Origin: Liolophura sinensis
Taxonomy: Eukaryota; Mollusca; Polyplacophora; Chitonida; Chitonidae
DNA: 64,000 nucleotides
Direction of reading: 5' to 3'
Assembly: GCF_032854445.1 (NCBI RefSeq)
Contig: NC_088302.1
Coordinates: forward strand, 38,508,191 to 38,572,190
Position 1 is the first letter of the stretch, and every line of letters begins with the position of its first letter. Below, in pieces: positions 55,436-64,000 of this stretch. The translations under genes and the position numbers were made by a program. The notes under the pieces were generated by a model. It was not told where the DNA came from and searched no databases. It saw only the letters and a list, made by a program, of their open reading frames with translations.

Positions 55436-58370
55436 AAGTCATCTTCAAATCTTGGCATATAATCTCAACTATTCAAGAACTCAAGATATTCACACCTTGA
55501 TATTGTTACAATAGATTGATAGGTTTACAATATGTTATAGTTGATAGATTAGAATTTCTTTCTCCATTCGAAAATAGATCTGGGCAATAGCAACACACCA
55601 CGTGTGTCATGTGACGATTTCAACCAACGGCACAAGTTATTTTTGCAAAAACTGGTGTGTCGAGACTATTCAATCAAATGCCTATATACTTCAAGTTTCG
55701 ATGAGTATAATTCTCCTGTAAATAAATATGGACAGAGTTTTACGATAAAAACATGGTATGGTACGGTAGTAGGAATTGTAAAGCCTTTAAAACGTCACGG
55801 GTAAATTTAAACTGATCGGCTAGAAATTCACAAAACCTATATGCATGAGCGGTATGACACTATACAGTGCACAAATTGTACTGCGCATCAAAAGCTGTAT
55901 GGTGCTGAACTGGAAAGCAGACGTCAATTACTTACCACTTATTGCTAAGTGAGCTGGGCATTTAAATTAATATTATGGCCATCTACAAACACAGACAGCT
56001 GGGTCGATCATATATTCAAGATCGTTCATGAGCCCAGCAGTCAGTCATACAAGAAAGCAGCATGTTACTTAGCCAGTGTGAAATACGCAGGCATTCAATG
56101 TGCCAAGCGATTACGCATGAGTGGCCCTTAGATCTATAGACTCGAGTTGAAGAATTGATGGATTACAAACAGGAATATCCACCATCAAGGTCTTCGCCAG
56201 TTTGCTTTCGCGTGGAGCGGTTACAGGGTTGTTTAGGATGACCAGAGGACTAGTGTCACCTCGGACAATGTAACTGGTGATTTGCCTTCTCGTTTATCTG
56301 TCTGTGCCTCCTCCATCGTTTGTACCTGTGTAAGAAAGTGCTCTTCGTGGAGAGAAGCCCGTAAGTGGTATGACTTGTGAAGCATGTGATCTTCTGGCAC
56401 AGCAACAACATCTTTTCTGTTAGAAAAGGTGTCAGAAAGATTCCATTGTCAATATGACAAAAGTGACGTACGTCTGCCTCCCTGTGTGACATCTTCTTAG
56501 CTTCGTTGTGGAAAAACCAATATTCATTATTGTCGATGCCTGTCCTTTACTTATTCGAGGCAGTGGACTAAGGCAGTACAAATTACTGACGTGTTAAAAC
56601 ATGCGGTTTTCAGCGGTTCTTTGATATAGCTATAGGTTACAGACGGAATACCCAGCATTAGGGTCCCCAGGTCCACCAGGTCTTGCAAGAAACTTTTACG
56701 CTGGTTGTGTAGGATGAGAAGGACATTAATGTCACATCGGGACATGTAACTGGTGATTTGCCTCCTCCTTTATCTGACTGTACCGCCGCCATCCTTTCTA
56801 CTTATGCTCGAGAAGTGCTCTTTATCGAGAGTAGCCCGTCAGTGATGACCGGTGAAATATGAGAACGTCTGGCAAAACAACAATATCTTCTCTCTTGCAG
56901 AAGATGCAAGGAAGATTCCAGGGTCAGTAAGAGAGATGTGAAGTACATCAGCTTCAGTATGTAACACGCTTCACTCCATTCGGGAAAGCGCGAAATTTAG
57001 CAAGGCCGTTATAAGTAGTATAAGTAGACCTCTACTTATCTGAGTCACGGAAACGTATATGCTACTCAGCACATAGTATACTGTCTGGCACATTACGGAG
57101 GAAGGGCCAGCCCGTCAACAACACTGGACAGACACTGTTCAGTGAACCGGGCTAAATGTGTTATTTCAAGTAGATCCGTGTCATGTTAGTTTGTGGAAGG
57201 CAAATACTTCGAGGAGTAGAGGGATGTACTGACGGCAAGTTGTGATCGAAGATTGCTCTTAAGCAATCCATATGATGCTGCCTTTTCCATACGAGAACGC
57301 CTGTCCATCGTGGTTCTTTCACTAACTGAGTCTATTGTCTGGCGCCAAAAAAAGGCCACTTGCCATGACAGAAAAAATTCTCGTCTAACACGTTCCATTA
57401 TCTAGTTTTGCTAACCACTATTTAGCGATGTGTTCACGAAATTTAAACGCACTTTCCATAAATGTTTTCAACGGTTTCCCTCGAATTTCTACAGACTTAC
57501 CGGTAAACTTCATATGTATGTGGGATTGGCCTGCTTCAAATTCAACTCGATGCGATTCATGCGTGCATGTCGTGAAAGCTAGAATATGTATGTAAGAGAT
57601 ATTCTCGAATGTAAAATTAAACACAAACGAATTAAATATAAAATTGATGATATGAGTTGAAATTACATATAGCTATGATGAATCTCTACATTGGTTTGTC
57701 TCGATATCTATCAGTTTTACTTTATGCCAGGTCTATTTCTATTTCCTCGGTAGAGTTTTCCATTGTCGCTTTAACCGTTTAAATGAAATCGCTCAGTGGT
57801 ACATTTTTCTTAACATGATGACCCCCATCACTAGACTCGGCGAATGTTAAATTCCGTTTCTTATAACCAAAATATCGACTTTTCAATGTTATTCAACCTT
57901 TGTCACAACTTTTTGTTAGCGTGAACCTGAGCCTTTTCCGGTTAATTTCATTTTTGTTGAAAACGTGTTAGTATTTTTTGATGCGGCTTTTTCTTTTTAA
58001 ATACTCTATGGGTCTATTTTAAGGATTGACAAATGGCATGCGCAATTGCCACGTTTCATGTTCACACACGAAGTCCTCATCTCTTATTATCATCCACGAA
58101 CGCCTGTGTAGAGAACCAGGTCTACAGCCTTTGTCGAAAATACTTCTCGTACAAACTTAGTGGCCGGTTGCTTAGAATATGAATAAAGTTTCAGTCCTTG
58201 ATAAACTGAACCATGCTCTGTCTTCTATCTTGTTGAAATAGCGCTTGATCTAGACTAAGCTAAAGTGAAACTGTTTTTATGGTCCGATGTTTAGTTTACA
58301 ACATTACCTAATCTAGTTACTCCTTACTTAATCTTTATGGGCATCGTGGGAACGTTTTGTATCTAGGCGG
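55436..58370 (+). repeat. Long repeat blocks, second unit, rearranged
   Basis: 55440-55700 matches 61390-61660 (tttcaaccaacggcacaag, aatttctttctccat). 55950-56130 matches the leader near 62090. 56160-56530 and 56600-57050 are two versions of the 49210-49800 block (aacaacatcttttctgttag, cattgtcaatatgac). 57060-57500 matches 49750-50130. Confidence 0.75.
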
Positions 58371-59258
58371 ATCGTGCTGATCCCACAGTAAATGTTGCAA
58401 TGCATTTATTTTAGTGTATATATTTTCCCTAGGACTTTCTTTTTATTGGGTAAAGAAATGATCCGGCCAGAATGCTGCATTTTCGCAAAATAACCCACGA
58501 TTTTTACTAATTTAAAGTTCACAAAACATGCAGTCTGGTTTTTAAATTAACGGATAGTCGAAGTACTGGTAACGTGCATTATCGAATAAAGCGTCCGTCG
58601 ATTCCAGCTCTCGTGACTATGTGAGGTATTTCAGGTACGTGGCCAAACTACAAAAAACCCTGAAGCCAAGATCTGCCAAATCGGCTTGATTGGTGAGGAA
58701 GCCAACTCACCTTATTAGGGATTTTACAAACTCCTGTGAACAGGAAAGTACACATTTTAACGCCATACTACATTCACCGGTACCACTTACTGGTGAAGGA
58801 TGATGGCCATTTAGGATGGTCCATGAACCCACCAGTCAGTCGTACAAGTCCACAACTTCTTACAAGGAGAGCGTGGATTACACGGACATACAATGCGACC
58901 ATCGCCTACCCATCCACAGCTGCCCGCGTATTAAACATGTAGTCAGTCGTGGTACTTTGAAGGATTTCAGGGGGTATCCCTAGCATCAAGGCCTCCGCCA
59001 GTTTGCTTCCGCGCAAACCCAATACACTGCTTGTTTAGGGTGACCAGAACATTAGTGTCATTAGTTTATCCGTCTGCAGTGCTGCCATCAATTCTACCTG
59101 TTTCCGGGACGTGTTTCTCAGAAAGGTGTGAGAAAGATTCTAGTGTCAATATGACAGATGTAAAAAATATCAGCCTCTGTGTGTGACATCTTGTTAAGCT
59201 GGCTTCGTTCCATTTTGAACAGTGAGAAATTTAGTAAAGGCCAGTCAGTACTCATTAC
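58371..59258 (+). repeat. Long repeat blocks, third unit, left part
   Basis: 58430-58920 matches 48590-49150 (ccggtaccacttactggtga), followed by a shortened version of the 49210-49650 block (agattctagtgtcaatatga at about 59130). Confidence 0.75.
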
Positions 59259-59388
59259 GGGGCCTCCCTTGCTCAGTCGGTTAGCGTGCTAGCGCAACCT
59301 AATTACACAAGAACCTCTCAGCAATGCGGTCGCTGTGAGTTCAAATCCAGGTCATGCTGGCTTCCTCTCCGGCCGTACGTGGGAAGGT
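59259..59388 (+). mobile_element. SINE-A head and half body, cut off at the 3' side
   Basis: Full tRNA-like head (ggggcctcccttgctcagtc) to ggccgtacgtgggaaggt, then an abrupt switch to repeat sequence matching 50765. No tail and no target duplication, so the 3' half was lost in a rearrangement. Confidence 0.9.
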
Positions 59389-61390
59389 GGCCAATTTTTG
59401 CCATCTCGGAACGAATTTTTGTGAACACAGCCTGATAAAATGAATTATATATTTATATATTAATACTCACAGATTTCTAAACACAGAAAAAATTCAAGCA
59501 AATTTAATATTCATGGTATCAAACAATGCAGGAGCTTTCGCAATTGTTAGCCCCAAGTAAAACCGGAATTAGGTACAACTATTACAAAGATCGTCAGAGA
59601 TCTTTACACTCTGTCTCTATTTCCCAGCATTCGCTGCAGAATTTAAGAAACACAAAATGAAGGCGTTTGATGGAGTATCCTTGACACACTAATTTTTGAA
59701 TCATCAACTTGTGGCGTAGATTGAAATAATAAGGACACTGTTCCAAAAACAACTCCATTTACCGGGAAAGATTCATGTCTGCCACATAAAGCTAGAAAAC
59801 CATATAAGACACCTCATATAGATATATACAATATGTCAGAGATATTCCTGTATATGGTGTGAGACATAATTTAAATAAAAGCAAAAGTGATGATATTAAA
59901 TATGTTGATAATTGAAAATTACTTTTTGATGCCTATCAGGAAATTTGAATGATAAATATCCTACAACGTTCTGTCTCGATAACTATCACTTTTTCTTTAT
60001 GCCAGATTTACATTTCACTTTTCCAACATTAGTCACTGCATTATATGGCAATGCAGTTAATTAGCCTTGTTTTATTTTTTCAGTATTTTACACTTTCATT
60101 TTCACTAATATATACTATATATCTATTGTGAAACCTCTCATGCTCCAAAACCATAATATGTATGCGTATGGTTTTACGTCGTACTACAAAGCCATTATAA
60201 CTGTCAGTGCATTAGGTACAAGGTGAGAATCGTTTGAGTTATAATAACCAATCCCTTATAGCTGACATTAATAATGAAAATACCCTTCAGTTCCAAGCCA
60301 GTCAGCAATGGTACATGTATGTTTTGTTCCCAAGTAAGTTAAATTAACTTTTAGGACTTCAGACCTCTTTGGAGTCACGGCAATTGGTTTTTGTGGTTGG
60401 TTTTTAGGACATCTGAGCCTTTTAGTATGATGGAACGTGGTTTCATGATTCGTTTCGAGGAGCATTCTTAGTTAGTGTCTTCATAAACTGGACATGCTAA
60501 TGCACTGGTATTGAACATGCACAACATGTTTATTATATAGTCGCAGATGGCTTGTTCGCACCGTTATACTGGGATGACCGGGTATCATAGACACAGCTAA
60601 AGCAAATGGTAAACCATTGCACCCCGAGTCCGATAAGTCCTTTTTAACATGTGTCAACTGTAGCTAGTACCTATCAGTTCGGCCGCACATGCAGCTCCTC
60701 ACCTAAATTCACATTTTTTCTTCCAATGCCGGTGACGACTTATTAAAGTGGGAAAAATGAGATATTCTGAAAGATATATTTGCCTACAAGGAAAATTGAG
60801 AAGATGGACATGAAATAAAAACATTTCAATTTCTTTTGCACGCAGCTTTTAAGTACAAACGACACCAAGTGAAGCCGTATAGAAACTGGACCGAAGTCTA
60901 TTACCAACTATATAAACTAGATTAAGTTCTGTCGGCGCCATCGGTCCATGCGTCCTGGTAATTAATTAATCTTTAATCTAGGATCATTCAGATTTCATCC
61001 AACATATTCACTTTATTTTAGAACTAAAAGCTTTAAACTTTGATACTGCTCTTGAGATGGGCAGATTCTCTGCAAAATCGTAATTAGGCTGAGAAACGAA
61101 AATTGCCGGGACATCCTCTCAAAAGCTAATCAAATGGACATGATCTCATCATATGCCGCGTGTCCAGCATGGCTGTAAATGACCCAGCTCTAGGAAGTCA
61201 TCCCGGCGTGTTACCTGCCAGTAAATCTTTATATCTACAGCCGAGTATGATTGCAAAAACATCGATTGGTAAAAGCTGAGGATATGGGTGGGTTGTGCGT
61301 GTGCGAGTGTGTTAATTTGTGTGTGGAAATGGAGACCATTGTTGGCCTGCAACATGTCGACCTATGGCTCACCTTTCCAGCTGAAACTAA
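59389..61390 (+). repeat. Long repeat blocks, third unit, right part (copy E)
   Basis: Parallel to 50765-53260 with indels; see the entries at 50141 and 51601. It carries no insertion at the position corresponding to 52877. Confidence 0.82.
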
Positions 61391-62700
61391 GTCATCTTCA
61401 AATCCGGACAAAAATCTGACACCTCAAAACCCCACGATTTGTCCGTCATTTCAAGCATTTTCAACTTGACAATTGTCACAATAGGTCGATTGGGGTACAA
61501 TATGTTGTTCGATTAGAATTTCTTTCTCCATGCGAAAATGTAGGCAATACCAACAGATACTGTGTGTTACAGATACTGACGATTTCAACCAACGGCACAA
61601 GATATTTCTGTAAAAACAGGTGAGTCAAGATTAATCCGTCAAACGCCTTTACTCTCATTTTCTGTAATTTTACAACGATCATAATTCTCTTGTAAATAAA
61701 TATCGACAGATTTGTATAATAAAGTAATAAAATACTGTATAATAAGAGACTGCACCATACAGAATAAAACCGGAGCGGTGACGACAGTGTGATACTTAAC
61801 AAATGTTCAGACTTAATCGGTAAATCGTTCTCTTGTCAATAAATCAAGGTCACGAAATTCGAGAGCTGTATATATGAAACGTTGTTTGCCGATGTAAAGG
61901 CGTCTTTCGCTGTGCTATGAAAGACTTCACTTCTGTAACATCGGATTAATTCGCGAAGAACCTAACACACCTTCTCAGGTACTTTACAAACTATTTGAAC
62001 GCCATAGTCATTTTAACGCCGCACTGCATGGGTATCACTTATTGGTGAAGTGGCATGGCCATTTGCACTACTAGGGATCACCGTCTAAACACAGACAGCT
62101 GGGTCGATCATACATTTAAGATGGTTCATAAACCCACCCCACAGCCTGTCTCTGTTACTATTAAAAGACAGAATTTGTCTACCACTTTCGGCATATTAAG
62201 CTTGCTGTCATGAGCGGTACTTTGATGTACAGACTCGGTTTGAAGGATTGAAGTATTAAAGGCGGAATGCCCGAGATCAAGTTCTCCGCCAGTTTGCATT
62301 CGCGAGGAGCTGTTAGAGTGGTTATGATGATCACAACATCAGCGTCACATCGGGGAATGTAAATGGCGATTTCTCGCCTCATTTACGTGTCTGGACCGCG
62401 GCCTTCATTTCTACCTGTGTCCGTGACGAGCACTTCGTGGAGAGTAACCCAGTGAAACATTACCGGTGAAACATGAGATACTTTGACATAATAACACCAT
62501 CTTCTCTGTTAGAAAACGTGTCAGAAAGATTCAACAGTCAATAAGACCGATGTTACCTACATCCACCTTTGTAGGTGACACGCCGATAAACTGGCTTCGT
62601 TCTATTTTGAAAAGCACCAAATTCAGCAAAGCCAATATTCAGTATGTCCAGGACCTCTACTTATAGGTAGCACAAACTCGACAGACGATGAGAAACAGGT
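61391..62700 (+). repeat. Long repeat blocks, fourth unit
   Basis: 61390-61660 matches 55440-55700. 61830-62160 matches the leader near 48800-49150. 62200-62680 is another version of the 49210-49650 block (tgttagaaaacgtgtcagaa). Confidence 0.75.
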
Positions 62701-63610
62701 ATTCTTGTATCTGGCAAGGAACACTACAAACCTATGTAGTAAAAGTTGTAGTTTACAAACTGAAACCTACATAAAAGTGCGCAACACACTTTTTCGAGTG
62801 ATAAAACTTTTACATCATTTTGACATCTATCAGTTTTTCTTTATACCAGATCCATTTCCATTTTCCCACTAGTTTCGATTTTGACATTGCTTGTCATTCA
62901 TAACTGTGTCTAATTCCTCTTAACCCGGGATTAGAGACCGTAAAATCGTTATGTTCAAGTTGATCTCCACGTTGGATAGACTACAACTCCTAAACTAGCA
63001 TGGTAGACGATTTTGATAGAGATTTCATTCATTCGCCTAGAGTATACCTTGCGCCTTTCCAACAACGCTGAAAACTGCTGACTGCTTCTGTCTGTATGAA
63101 TCCGTTTAATTTCATACTTTATATACTTTCTTAGACTTTTGGTGGTTTGTGTTGAATTAAGTGTATTATCCTGGAACATCCACTTTCGTTGACACACGAA
63201 CGTCTGTTTTGATGCCTAGATCTATATATATATCTTAACATCATAAATATGAAAAGTTCGTCAGTATGCTATAATTTGTCAGAGGCAAGTGGTTTTCCCC
63301 AGATCTTAACATCGAAAAGTTAAAAAAAAACTAAAAAAGATGAAACAAATTCATAGATAATCAATAAGAGCGATGTATCGTAAAAAGGTGCGAAAAAAGA
63401 TCACAATATTTACAGTGAGAAGTTCACTAATAGGCTAGTGTGGGTCGCCATTTTTTCTTTATCATCAAGAAACCGACATACCGTGTCGACAGAATAAAGC
63501 GTCCATCGAATTCAGATATCGCAGCTTTGCAATGTCAGATATACTCTATAACTCACGACATATGGTGGTCACGACACGATGATCTGCAGCGAGAGTGAAG
63601 CAATTTCCAA
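62701..63610. other. Repeat edge and intergenic
   Basis: 62810-62870 resembles 51345-51405. 62965-63170 is related to 18705-18900, and 63205-63275 is the inverted match of 43420-43490. No gene supported. Confidence 0.5.
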
Positions 63611-63631
63611 ATGAGAGAGCAATACCCCAAC

Positions 63632-63732
63632 ATGAGGCCAAAAATGAGCAGATTTTGCTGTTTTGTGGCCGTTTTCCTGAGACTCTCCATACTGTTTTCG
63701 TGTTTTAAAATTCAATCATTTAAATCTTCACA
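63632..63732 (+). CDS. Possible first exon with signal peptide
   Basis: Not recognised. An ATG at about 63632 begins a frame that reads MRPKMSRFCCFVAVFLRLSI then LFSCF, a convincing signal-peptide-like hydrophobic stretch, and meets CAG before GTAATG at 63732/63733, a usable donor. An earlier in-frame ATG is at 63611. The frame continues past the donor to a stop near 63836, so it could also be an unspliced small open frame. There is no second exon in the window to test the phase. Confidence 0.3.
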
Positions 63733-64000
63733 GGTAATGTTGACTGATACACACACCAGGGAGCTCAATAAAGGCATATGTTCTGTGGCAACTAGTCTGT
63801 ACTACGTAGAAATCATCATTGGAAGTTGGCAATACTGAATACAATTTTCACTGGATCTGCTTTTACAGGTCAGGGTCACTTAAAATTGAAAGCATAATTT
63901 TTAAAGCGTAGGGTAACCCTCTCATCACAAATAGCTGAGTAAACCTACCAGTCATCCGCGAGCACAGGCAGCTAAGGCAGCAGGAATTGATCAGATATCC

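Overview
The window is animal genomic DNA: AT-rich, intron-containing, and full of short tandem arrays and tRNA-derived SINEs. It carries no bacterial-style operons and no rRNA genes. The dominant SINE has a tRNA-like head with A and B boxes, a tail containing cggcgtaaaacaccaatca, and an (AAAT)n end. From memory this type is common in molluscs and other lophotrochozoans, so a mollusc (or a relative such as a brachiopod) is the best guess. The species cannot be fixed from the sequence alone.

One gene is read with confidence. On the + strand at 16689-31718 there are eight coding exons of 83, 65, 68, 227, 83, 135, 392 and 153 nt (1206 nt, 401 residues plus stop). All seven introns are GT-AG and every splice phase matches. 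The product is a Cys-loop ligand-gated chloride channel subunit of the glycine-receptor/GluCl type: signal peptide, extracellular ligand-binding domain, Cys-loop, second disulfide in loop C, four membrane helices and the PAR anion-selectivity motif before M2. The 83-nt exon 5 holding most of the Cys-loop region was found by hand from splice phase. Several residues that contact glycine in vertebrate receptors are replaced, so the ligand may differ.

Layout: 1-16.6 kb is intergenic, with one possible small minus-strand exon at the left edge, scattered SINEs, a MITE, a long hairpin and several minisatellites. 16.7-31.7 kb is the channel gene, whose introns carry minisatellites (27, 47, 169 and 24 bp periods), a two-copy 155-bp duplication and three SINEs of the main family. 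31.7-37.5 kb is intergenic, with a foldback MITE at 34842-35161 and a 48-bp array. 37.5-63.3 kb is a dense field of copies of one or a few related long repeat families: mostly minus orientation left of about 45 kb and plus orientation right of it, so the region resembles a large, imperfect inverted arrangement. A 1.7-kb island at 53.4-55.4 kb interrupts it. The right edge has a possible signal-peptide exon.

The most unusual items are the altered ligand-binding residues of the channel; a 102-bp insertion at 52877-52978 that begins with 17 G and is flanked by a 13-bp target duplication, with empty sites visible in two sister repeats; a SINE split by a 169-bp tandem array just after exon 5; a SINE inserted in the middle of a minisatellite; and a 21-bp minisatellite in which many units carry a consensus splice-donor sequence. 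All identities were made by eye; no database search was run.
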